From: Dasyornis broadbenti
Lineage: Eukaryota; Chordata; Aves; Passeriformes; Dasyornithidae
Direction of reading: 5' to 3'
Assembly (NCBI GenBank): GCA_013397935.1
Contig: VZRN01003447.1
Coordinates: 960,872 to 1,024,871, forward strand
Length of the DNA: 64,000 nucleotides
The position numbers and the translations under genes were made by a program. Numbering within the stretch: the stretch's first letter is position 1; every line of letters begins with the position of its first letter. The notes beneath the pieces are model-generated. The model saw only the letters and a list, made by a program, of their open reading frames with translations, searched no databases and was not told the DNA's origin. Shown here one piece after another: positions 41,201 through 48,429 of this stretch.

Positions 41201-44200
41201 CCACTTCTGCAGAACTTTCAGGACTGCATCACAGCTTTTATCTTGAGTTTTCATCTTTATCCCACCTGAAAAAGTCTGTATACTGTTGTTTGTGCAGCTC
41301 AAAACTGAGAATAGTATAAGGAGAAGAGCAGGGAAGTGGAAATGCTGAGATTCTCATTCAAGTTGTCAGCTTTCTTGTGCGATTTTTCCTGTGAGTCAAA
41401 TATTCTTTCTGTTTCTTTACTTCCTAGGACTGTTGAAAATGCATCTGAGTTTTTGCATCTAGTCAACAAAGGCCTACAGCTGAGAGTCAGGCACCCAACG
41501 CTGGTGCATGCTCATTCCTCTCGTTCTCATCTAGTAGTGACATTGACCATAACCACAGTTGTCTTTGGAGATAACTTTGGTAAGTAGGATGTTACTAAAA
41601 CACATCTAGAGCCAGTTATTTGTAGAAAAACTGCCCGTGGACTGACAGATTTTCATATTGCTTTTTCTTCCTTTTTCCAATGTTTGACACATTCCCTCAG
41701 TTCTTTTCCCTTTTTCTAACTTCTACGTACCTTCTTAAATAACAGGCCACTTTCATGTTTGAACGCTACTGAAACTTTCTATTTCATAAAATCTTAGCAC
41801 TTTTCTTCACATATGTTGACTTACAGAGCTGTTGAAGTTTTATCACATGAAGCAACTAATGAATAAATGTTATCAGAAAGTCATAAGATAAGGTATAAGA
41901 CAGTTAAGATCTCAATGAGATAGATAACTTAGATAAAGTAGTTAAATCACTTAGAATGAATAATTACATGTCATACAAAGTTTGTGGTTAAGCTAACCAT
42001 ACATTTTAGGGGTTATCACATGCTTTTGGGTGAGAAAGAATTAAATATTTTTCCCCTCTGCCTTGCAAAAATGTCCATTAAATTCAGACTCTCTCAAACT
42101 GTTATTAATAGGCCACTATATGAAAAGACAAAATACTTGTCTTATTCACTATGGCAACGTCAATACTTCTACTTTTCACTACCACACCAAGACTTAAGTT
42201 TATTGGTTGAGCAGCAGCTTCCTTTTGGGGCTCTTGGGAGGAACTTTGTTTTCTTTTGCTTATGTTATAATTAGGCTCTCTGCTTCCAGTGCTGTGGTCC
42301 ATCTCCTTCATACTCTGCAACAAAAATATGATTTTTGAAAGTGGGAAATATTTAACATTTTTCCCTTAGATTGCTATCAGAAATTAAACCAACAGTATCA
42401 GCAAAGCAGAACAAACAGTGCCCTCACTTACCTATGGGCCTTGCCAAAAGACACAGTTAGTTCACAAATTGCAGCTCCAGCATTCCTGATGTTAACTCTA
42501 GCCAGCTCCAGATTTTTGTCAGTCAGACTGATGGTACTTTTCTAACCTCAGTGCACCATTAGCACAGCAGCCATCTTGTCTAGTCCAGAATTCCCTTTGC
42601 TACTTCGAGTTGCAGCCTGGCAGCAAGGCTCCGGAGAAAGGTGTAATTGTTGTTGTATGCAGATTCCAGCTTTTGACTCACAGCACATGGATGAAGATGT
42701 GCCCTGTAAGGGAACAGAACAGCACTGCACTTGGGACCTCACTGCAGCAGTGTGTGACAGCACAGCCTGTCTTATTTAAAAGGAAAGGATCCTGATTTAA
42801 AAGCCAGGTGCCATTGTCAAATATCTCAACATCAAATATCTAAGTCACTAAATAAAAAGTTGTAAAGTCTGTGATGAGTTCCGCACCTAAAGCCAGGGTT
42901 GACAAGCTGGCGCTTTTTCAGGTTTGATTAAGGCATTTTAGCATTTTGGTCAGTATTTTCTGTAGTTTGAGGGGAGCTGTTTCTTAATTTCATTGTCTAA
43001 AACTGAAGAGGAGTGAAGGATTTGACACTGTCTGGCCTGAAGCTACTTATTCGGTGTAAACCGAGAAAGTTGCTCTGCCTACACTGTGAAGACCTGGCCC
43101 AGGGTTTAGCAGCAGGCTACTTGGAGAAGTACAGAGCTCTGCAGTTCAAGTCAGTCTGCTCCTTAGTCAAGTTTTGCAGTTGGAAACTTTGTACTCTTCC
43201 AACTAGAACTCTTTAAGCACCCAAGGAGGTCTGTTGTCTCTGTGACCTGTAGAGGAGTTTGTGCCTTTTATTCTTTCATGTCATTCAGAGAGAGAAGGAA
43301 AGAGATAGTTTTGGTTTTTTCTTAGTGTTTTGGTTTTCATCTGCCTTGGGAAATCCCTTTTGCATATATTCCTGCTAAGTTAATATGAAAGCAGCTTTCC
43401 CAGAGAATCTGTCCTTCTCTTCCTTCCCAGGAGAGAGTGAAAGCCAGATGCTTCTGCTGAGGAAAGATAGTAGCAGGTAACTAACCTGAACAAGTACGAA
43501 TACTACTATTGAGTCTAATAGCTCATCATGTGGACATCTTTCAGTGGGATATGAGGGCTGAAGGATGTCTACAGGGAACAGCAGCAAAGAAGAAGGTAGA
43601 ATAGGCAGGATGAGGATTTTTATTTTTTGCCAGAGCACCAGCAGGTGATGTTTCAAATACATAGAAAACCAGTTTTCAGAGCCTACTGCTTCCGAACATC
43701 CAAATCTCACTTCGGTTGCAGTCAGTCTAAAACTTTAAAAAATGCCTCTTTAAAGTCCTTTCTGGATTCCCATTTCTTGTTTTCCACACAGATGTGTGAA
43801 CAATGGGGATATTGGATACAATACAATCACACCAAAACTTGTTACCAACTGGTACTATCAGTTTGATGAGTAAAACCTTAGAGAAAATAGAAAAATTCAT
43901 TCAGCCCTCCTGTGCCATGGATTCTGACTTGTGTATTGCTTCTATTAGAATACTGTGAACTAGCAGATACTGTATATCCCCTGTTGATGCCCTGTTTTTT
44001 TCCCCATTTCAGTTTTCAGTGTCAGTGAGCTCTTGTTTGTTTTTTTCCATTAACCAGGTACTTTGTGGGAAGATGAACAAACCAGTCAGAGACTAAATAA
44101 AGAGACTTCCTGTACCTTTCAACAAAAAATGAAAGACAATAAATCCACCTCTTCTTCCAGAGCCTCTTCACCAGTGCAACTTGAAGTGACTGAGAAAATG

Positions 44201-47200
44201 AAGCAAGTCAAAACAAGACTGCAGCTGGTGGACCTGGCTGGGAGCGAGTGTGTTGGTACGTGAACGTGTCTGTTCATGGGCATGGATCCTCAGGGATCTA
44301 GGTTACAATGGTTGCCTTAGTTCTCTGTGGAGAGGATACATGCTACCCTGCTCTCACACAGGGGTGGTTTGAACCCACAGATCCTGGCATAAACAAAATT
44401 TTGAGGGCTGATTGATCTAGTTTTGCACTGGTATAGTTTAACGCAAAATATGACTGCGTAAGCTTAAAATAAGCCCAGGATGGTTACCCATATCAAAGAT
44501 ACACTGTTTGTTCAGACTGCTTTTATTAGACCTGTTTTTCTACTCAGAAAATTAGCATGTCTTTGGTACAGAAAATTTTAAAGGGCATAAATTATTTAAA
44601 TATTAGAAATAACTGTAATAATTGATACACCATGTGTGGATTTTTCTGCTTTATTTTGAAAAAAGTATTGGGGGAAATTAATGTTGAAAAGATAATATTG
44701 TTTTCATTGTTTCTTCAAAGCATTTTCCTCCTGCCTCCTCCATGCACACAATAATTTCAAAAACTTGATTATTTCCTAAAGGACAAGCTTTCTTACCAAG
44801 AAAAACCATACAGCCAAATGTATCATTCCAGAAATAATGTTTTGAAAAGTGAACCAGTATTATGAAAGAGTCTTTTGCTTTACTGCCAAGAATTCTTGCT
44901 TTTGCTCACTGTTAAACTTTTGTTCTACAGAGAAACCTAATATAATACATTATTTTTTCATTTGCTCTAAATGCTGAAAACATGTAATTGAGCAACAGGG
45001 TGTGTGTTTGTTCTCTCAGTTAAACCAGGACAAACATTTCCTTGGTTTGGGGCTCAGCAGGCCAGATCCTCCAGTGAAGCCAGAAGAGATGTGCTCACAT
45101 CAGTGTTAGATGTGGCCCAGCACACGCAGCAGACTGACCTTTGCCATCAGCTGTGCTGGTGGACTTAACTCTGGTGAAAGTGAGGGCAGTGTTAACTCGT
45201 AATTGTTTTAAAATGTGGGCAAATCTAAGTGAGCAGCAGTACCTCAGGCTTCTCACACACTTCAGCACCCTGCCCTGTTGGCTTTAGAGCCAACCTGGGT
45301 TATTTGCAGCATTTACAAGCCAAGTGATCCCTTTCTAGCAAAGTAGGTTTCATGCTGAAAACTCAGCTAAATGCTTTGTCAAAGTTCATCTAACCAAATG
45401 TAGATAATCAGCAGTTTAAACACATAACACCTCCTCTATTTGAAGTTTTCTGCTTTAGGGAGATATCTCTTTTCCCAGGAGTCCACTTTTTCTTAATATA
45501 CAAGAAGCCTGGGGATGGCTGTATACATAATGACCCCAGTAAAGTTAGCCTGAGATTCATCCACTCTTGGATTGTTATCCACTCTTTGGCAGGGTCTTCC
45601 AAACTGTTTTACTCTGTCTCTGACAAGAGACTACCATTCCAACCTCATCTTCTCCCACAGTCATAGTTCTCCAGCCCTCACTGTCCAGACTTCTGGGGTT
45701 TTTTCTATTAACTGCACCTTTTCACATTTCCCTCTTGAACTCCTCATTTGCTTTCCCAGTTTGGAAAATGCTGGCTTAAGGGGAAAACAATATTTCTAGC
45801 CACTCCCTGTACCTGTCTAGAGGTGGGAGAGTAGGCAATAGAGGAAGCTGTTGGCCCCATCTGATCATCCTACTGCCATCAGCTCTGCCTGACACGGATC
45901 ATGTGCTCTTGGTAAGGAGAAGTGATTGCAGGTGCATCTGTACCTCATCCACTATCCTGAAGAAAGCTTGAATTGGAATAAATTTCTCTTCCCCAAATGG
46001 CAGAGGTAAGGACAGCAGGAATTAATTACTCTTAACTGCACCCTCATCCAGATTGAACAAAGAGCTGAGCTTGTAGCACCTCTTTGAATCGGTACGATGT
46101 GTTGCATAGACCAAACCTTTCCAGTGTTGCTCAGGAGCAGCATAGCTACATACAGCCATGCTGGGTGGGTGGTAGAAGAGCATCATTTTCCTTTATCTAC
46201 TTCCTTAAAGCAAATCATGCCATAAAACACCACCTCACGGGCTTTGGTGAGCACAAATCCTTCACACTCATGGCTGTTGTACAGTTTTCTTTCTGCAGCT
46301 TGTGCCATCAGTGCTTTTCCTGTTTTTCCTAAGGGATACAGATGGGGCAGCTAACTATTATGAAAAACGATGGAACAAAACAGGCTTCTCTTTGGAGCCA
46401 CTGTGGACTCATATTTTCAAAAGCAGTATTGTCTTGTCTGATCTTAAGGCATTCCTAATTTCTTGGTTCCTTGTTCTTAATACATATGGAGCCAAAATGC
46501 ATTGCACAGGTGAAGAGATCAAGGTTAACATGAGATGCTTTGAATCAGCTGTAGACACTGAATCTTCTTTAACCTTTCTTCCACATTACAGTTTTGAAGC
46601 AACTTTGCTTAGTGTTACCTCTGCCTTTTTCTACACTGTACCAGGTATGTCTGGAGTGACAGGAGCAGCACTGAGAGAGACCTCGTTTATTAACCGCAGC
46701 CTGTCCGCCCTGGCCGATGTTCTGGGAGCAATAGCAGAGCAGCGAGTCCATATCCCATATCGGAACAGCAAACTGACACACCTGCTTCAGGACTCTGTAG
46801 GTGAGGGATTATTCTGACTCCTGTTTAACAATACAGATTTCTTCTAATTCTTCCCGTCTTTTGCTGTGTAAAACTAGAAGATGATCTTGTACTCCTTGCT
46901 TGAATGTGGCCTCTGTTTCAAAGACCCTGGCTCTGGAGAGTGTGAGTACACAGTGAGAGTTCTGAACTCCTTCTGAATTTGGCTAAACCTTGCTCTTTCC
47001 AAAGTTCAGTTGAAGAGCAACATCTCAGTTGAAGAGCAACATCTCAGTTGGATCATGTAAACGGTAAAAATTGCACTTCACTGGTGTTTCATGTCAGGTA
47101 CAGTTTAAAAGTTAAACTTCAGTCTTTATTACTACAGGGTATAATAATATACTTGCATATTCCTTCACATTGTGCCCTGTAGCAGCAAGACAAAGGAGGA

Positions 47201-48183
47201 AGACAGGACATGTCACTATGCTAGAATTTCTTTTTAGTTTTGGGTCACTTCCTCTTCTTTAGCTCCTCATCTACACAGAAGCAGTTTTAAAGTGAGTGTT
47301 ACTCCTGCAGTAATGTCAGGTTTGTGTCCATGTATATAGTACATTAGTTCATTTTTCTTCAGTCAGAAAATACTAGCCCCTTACGCTTTTAATCTCCAGT
47401 TCAAGGCATTGACAGTGAATGAGGTATCAGTTCTTCAGAGTTTCTGAAATACTAGGAATTTTTGCTTTAGCTTTGATTTTCACTTAGTACTGCAGTCACA
47501 GCTGTGAAAATGGAAAGCCAAAAAGAGAAATGAGAGTGAGAGCTATGTTGGTTAAAACCAGGCTCAGTACCCATAAAAGTCTGTTGTACAACTTTGATTA
47601 AACAAAACAGGAAACTGCCATTTTCAATACTTCACCATTCTCTGTAAACTTCAAGTCTGTTTTGTTTTATTGGCACAAAAGCCATTTCTACCATTACCCC
47701 AAATTTACAAACATTTGCCGAAACTTAAATAAGTGCCCAGAGCCATAACATACATGCTGATTAAATGATGAAACTAAATGGGGAAAAAAAAAAAAATCTA
47801 CATTACAAATTGTGAAACATTTGGGGGCAAATATCATATAGTTAGATATAGACTCCCCATGAAGAAGCTGTCAGTTTTCAACAGCCATCTTCAGGAGCAG
47901 TCTTCTGCTTCATGAAAGCAATGGTAACCTGTGCTCACTGTTGTGTAGATCAGTATGTTACCAGTGTATAACTTACTGAAAATAATGATGTAAATAAATA
48001 TGTTTTGTCTTTTTCCTGCTTTTAGGAGGTGATGCTAAACTGTTGGTGATGCTGTGCATCTCTCCTGGCCAGAAGTATTTAACAGAATCAATGCAGTCTC
48101 TGGGATTTGGAAGTCGTGCTCGGCAAGTTCAGAGAGGACAAGTCAAGAAAAAAAATTTCCCGGTGCTGAGTAAAGCAAAGTAA
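8171..48183 (+). CDS. KIF25: Kinesin family member 25 (whole coding span, 15 visible exons)
   Basis: KIF25 is a microtubule motor; in human cells it is reported as a minus-end-directed kinesin-14 that restrains premature centrosome separation. The visible exons total 1776 nt and give 591 residues plus stop, with all phases compatible. Numbering from the first visible residue: helical, charged N-terminal region 1-171, including a Glu/Lys/Arg-rich stretch 140-168 like a kinesin-14 neck coil; neck-motor junction LVELRGNIRVHCRIRP around 170-185, with the Gly-Asn pair typical of kinesin-14; P-loop GQTGSGKT 272-279; switch I position HAHSSRSH 398-405; switch II DLAGSE 480-485; PYRNSKLTHLLQD near 526-538; and a short basic tail to 591. 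The motor ends almost at the C-terminus, as in kinesin-14s. The name rests on matches I remember to human KIF25 (TSLLDGYNVC.MAYGQTGSGK, HPTLVHA.SSRSH, ARQVQRG) and on the position beside AFDN. The start codon is not visible and is probably in the gap at 7076-7662. Confidence 0.93.
9596..9645. repeat. Two adjacent short palindromes in a KIF25 intron
   Basis: Arms of 14 bp (aaataatactaatt and its complement) separated by 2 nt occupy 9596-9625. They are followed at 9632-9645 by the perfect palindrome gtgcaatattgcac. Both are AT-rich and could extrude hairpins; no function is evident. Confidence 0.6.
12260..12376 (+). CDS. KIF25: KIF25 exon: N-terminal region
   Basis: 117 nt, phase 0/0, 39 residues starting YQGLAGTSTNEVLQLYAAHG and ending TQLHGAIK. 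The acceptor is TAG after a long run of T; the donor is GTAAAG. Open throughout and consistent in phase with its neighbours. Predicted helical, with no named domain. Confidence 0.75.
13070..13142 (+). mobile_element. CR1 LINE 3' end remnant
   Basis: 'ggattgctggactagatgat' followed by 'ccttccaacagaactattct' matches the CR1 3' terminus in forward orientation. Only the tail is recognisable. Confidence 0.65.
13793..13879 (+). CDS. KIF25: KIF25 exon: N-terminal region
   Basis: 87 nt, phase 0/0, 29 residues (EDLELAYLRNDLRVNPSKYL then LIEVWKMKV). Acceptor CTCATAG, donor GTAAGT. No named domain; supported by splice sites and phase rather than by family similarity. Confidence 0.7.
14276..14417 (+). 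CDS. KIF25: KIF25 exon: helical stalk, tandem acceptor
   Basis: Encodes (K)KLKQDLKSLRSFALEFSKD followed by FQRQSKACLYQVLAAVQGIQ and LQNEAMQ, ending with one base of a split codon. The acceptor is a GAG-AAG tandem (NAGNAG type): AG at 14274-14275 or 14277-14278, so the exon starts at 14276 or 14279 and the protein gains or loses one lysine. The donor is GTAAGG. The residue numbering I use assumes the shorter form. Confidence 0.78.
17295..17319. repeat. Poly(T) run, 25 bp
   Basis: Uninterrupted T run in a KIF25 intron. Its length is probably polymorphic or mis-assembled. Confidence 0.9.
18698..18801 (+). CDS. KIF25: KIF25 exon: kinesin-14 neck coiled coil
   Basis: 104 nt. Its first two bases complete a Met codon; it then reads FQIKAFDLEQSLQEVTERYE and KEKQKRKALHNSLV. 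The charged heptad-like pattern ending in KALHNSLV is the kinesin-14 neck coil, continuous with ELRGNIRV in the next exon. Acceptor TTCTAG, donor GTACGT. Confidence 0.88.
20009..20097 (+). CDS. KIF25: KIF25 exon: neck/motor junction and strand beta-1
   Basis: 89 nt encoding ELRGNIRVHCRIRPLLPFDD and AAGLSVSQD plus two bases of a split Arg. GNIRVxCRIRP is the hallmark start of a kinesin-14 motor core; Gly-Asn are the neck residues linked to minus-end directionality in Ncd-type motors. Acceptor CCCCAG, donor GTAATT. Confidence 0.92.
21612..21654 (+). CDS. KIF25: KIF25 short exon (14 codons)
   Basis: 43 nt: one base completes Arg, then QRNFSEKVAYAADD to a phase-0 end. Acceptor TTTACAG, donor GTGAGT. 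It fits the phases of both neighbours and encodes the variable segment between strands beta-1 and beta-2 of the motor. Confidence 0.75.
23840..24035 (+). mobile_element. CR1 LINE 3' fragment
   Basis: Contains the ordered CR1 blocks 'ggaagaagctttgagggtgg', 'ggcacaggttgcccagagag' and 'agatactcaaaatctgactg'. Forward orientation, tail missing, inside a KIF25 intron. Confidence 0.75.
25327..25377. repeat. Perfect inverted repeat (23-bp arms, 5-nt loop)
   Basis: The left arm 25327-25349 begins aaccaaatatgcatcaattc; the right arm 25355-25377 is its exact reverse complement; five bases separate them. It ends 56 bp before the start of the KIF25 exon at 25433. No flanking duplication or known repeat is evident. 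Confidence 0.95.
25433..25500 (+). CDS. KIF25: KIF25 exon: motor, early beta strands
   Basis: 68 nt encoding ETVLVKCSRPGHTSINKTFQ then FE plus a split Arg. The KTFQFERVY sequence formed with the next exon matches the kinesin 'F.FD.V(F/Y)' strand. Acceptor CTCTTAG, donor GTGGGT. A perfect 23-bp-arm inverted repeat lies just upstream in the intron (25327-25377). Confidence 0.9.
25925..26205 (+). mobile_element. CR1 LINE 3' fragment with tail
   Basis: 'agactagatataaggaagaa', 'actggaacaggtttcccaga', 'gattggactaggtgaccttt' and the terminal 'ttcaatgattctatga' occur in order. This is a typical avian CR1 3' end in forward orientation inside a KIF25 intron. Confidence 0.88.
27920..28155 (+). mobile_element. 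CR1 LINE 3' fragment
   Basis: 'ctggacatcaggaagatttt', 'gcactggaatgggctgccca', 'ggttggactcgatggccttg' and 'aggtcttttccaagc' are ordered CR1 3' blocks in forward orientation. The tail is truncated after 'ttccgtgattt'. Confidence 0.88.
28735..28815 (+). mobile_element. Older CR1-like fragment
   Basis: 'gtctgtggaacacgttgcca' followed by 'caggatgttgctccaggcca' and 'attcagcaagatgcaaaaag' resembles older reptile/bird CR1 subfamilies. Subfamily assignment is from memory. Confidence 0.55.
29365..29431. repeat. Poly(A)-rich tract containing a 4-N gap
   Basis: Nearly pure A with a few C/G interruptions, split by NNNN at 29409-29412. The length is unreliable. It may be a retrotransposed tail, but no element body is recognised on its left. 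Confidence 0.85.
30522..30596 (+). CDS. KIF25: KIF25 exon: motor helix before the P-loop
   Basis: 75 nt: completes Arg, then VYNDLESQDAVFADVAPLLT and SLLDG (Gly split). 'VFADVAPLLTSLLDGYN' is the conserved helix before the P-loop and closely resembles the corresponding human KIF25 segment as I remember it. Acceptor CTCAG, donor GTAAGT. Confidence 0.93.
33968..34015. repeat. Short degenerate tandem repeat (ggggctaaa type)
   Basis: 'aggaggggctaaagg', 'aggctaaagg' and 'aggaggggctaaa' recur within about 45 bp in a KIF25 intron. Confidence 0.55.
34974..35123 (+). CDS. KIF25: KIF25 exon: ATP-binding P-loop
   Basis: 150 nt: completes Gly, then YNVCIMAYGQTGSGKTYTML, continuing through GPQLEGNLAFSMEEESELG to IIPRATQEVF and a split Arg. 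The Walker A GQTGSGKT is encoded at 34999-35022 and is intact. ELGIIPRA is the usual kinesin 'GIIPRA' motif. Acceptor TTTCAG, donor GTAGAA. Confidence 0.96.
36193..36366 (+). CDS. KIF25: KIF25 exon: motor core
   Basis: 174 nt: completes Arg, then LLSEKPPGSYWVEVSVVEVY and NNEIFDLLAKDSYGVFGVKR, ending PLLTH plus a split Glu. 'VEVYNNEIFDLL' is the universal kinesin VEIYNE-xxDLL segment. Acceptor CGTCAG, donor GTAAGT. Confidence 0.95.
37368..37725 (-). mobile_element. CR1 LINE 3' fragment (antisense)
   Basis: Starts with 'tcatggaatgtcctgagtgg' and continues with 'gattgagtccaactcctggt', 'gtgaagaaccttttcctaat' and 'ttttctccaggctgaacaa'. This is the complement of a CR1 3' end in the expected order, and relatively well preserved. 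Confidence 0.88.
39640..40300. other. GC-rich patch in a KIF25 intron, origin unknown
   Basis: Clearly richer in G and C than the surrounding intron, with many CAGC-type repeats. Several short frames are open but none matches a family I know and no splice-consistent exon was found. It could be an inserted retrosequence or an old repeat. Confidence 0.35.
41428..41579 (+). CDS. KIF25: KIF25 exon: switch I region
   Basis: 152 nt: completes Glu, then TVENASEFLHLVNKGLQLRV, RHPTLVHAHSSRSHLVVTLT and ITTVVFGDNF plus a split Gly. The switch I sequence is HAHSSRSH (41507-41530), where most kinesins have NxxSSRSH; the SSRSH core is intact. Acceptor TTCCTAG, donor GTAAGT. Confidence 0.94.
44058..44255 (+). 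CDS. KIF25: KIF25 exon: extended loop and switch II
   Basis: 198 nt: completes Gly, then about 45 residues of hydrophilic sequence starting TLWEDEQTSQRLNKETSCTF and including KSTSSSRASSP, followed by KTRLQLVDLAGSECV and a split Gly. Switch II DLAGSE is encoded from 44231. The stretch between the end of the switch I strand and LQLVDLAGSE is longer than in typical kinesins. Acceptor AACCAG, donor GTACGT. Confidence 0.92.
46645..46800 (+). CDS. KIF25: KIF25 exon: motor helix alpha-4/alpha-5 region
   Basis: 156 nt: completes Gly, then MSGVTGAALRETSFINRSLS, ALADVLGAIAEQRVHIPYRN and SKLTHLLQDSV plus a split Gly. 'INRSLSALADVLGAI' and 'PYRNSKLTHLLQDS' are canonical kinesin microtubule-binding and core motifs. 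Acceptor TACCAG, donor GTGAGG. A longer open frame through this region includes upstream intron and is not the true exon. Confidence 0.95.
47017..47060. repeat. Tandem 19-bp repeat, about 2.3 copies
   Basis: cagttgaagagcaacatct occurs twice exactly (47017-47035, 47036-47054), followed by a partial third copy. It lies in the last KIF25 intron. Confidence 0.9.
48026..48183 (+). CDS. KIF25: KIF25 terminal coding exon
   Basis: 158 nt: completes Gly, then GDAKLLVMLCISPGQKYLTE, SMQSLGFGSRARQVQRGQVK and KKNFPVLSKAK with TAA at 48181-48183. It holds the last strand (AKLLVMLCISP) and last helix of the motor and a very short basic tail with no cargo domain, as expected when the motor sits at the C-terminus. 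Acceptor CTTTTAG. Confidence 0.95.
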
Positions 48184-48428
48184 AACCTAAGACGCCTGTG
48201 GATTAAAGTATCATTAATGAGTTCCTCAGACTGAAATGTATATTGTTGTCCTTAAGCCATTCTTTTAGATACCAACTGCCAGATAAAACAAACAATCCTC
48301 AACATGGCATTAGTAAGCAATAAACCTGCTTACGATGTTCTTGCTCCAAAGATAATAGCAAGTATTGACAACATCTACCAACCATGGTGGAATGGCAGAG
48401 AAATAAACTGGGCTTTAAGATGTGGCTT
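48184..48428 (+). other. KIF25: KIF25 3' untranslated region
   Basis: Short 3'UTR with AATAAA at 48319-48324 and at 48402-48407. The second is followed within about 20 nt by a GT-rich tract (tgtggctttggtgatgtgtt), the expected downstream element, so it is the better end. Confidence 0.65.
48402..48407 (+). terminator. KIF25: KIF25 distal poly(A) signal AATAAA
   Basis: Canonical hexamer 219 nt after the stop codon with a GT-rich downstream element. An alternative proximal hexamer is at 48319. Confidence 0.6.
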
Positions 48429-48429
48429 T

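Noticed and set aside
46302..46817. 171-codon plus-strand frame ending in kinesin sequence
   Set aside because: Only the part from 46645 is the real exon; the upstream part is intron that happens to be open.
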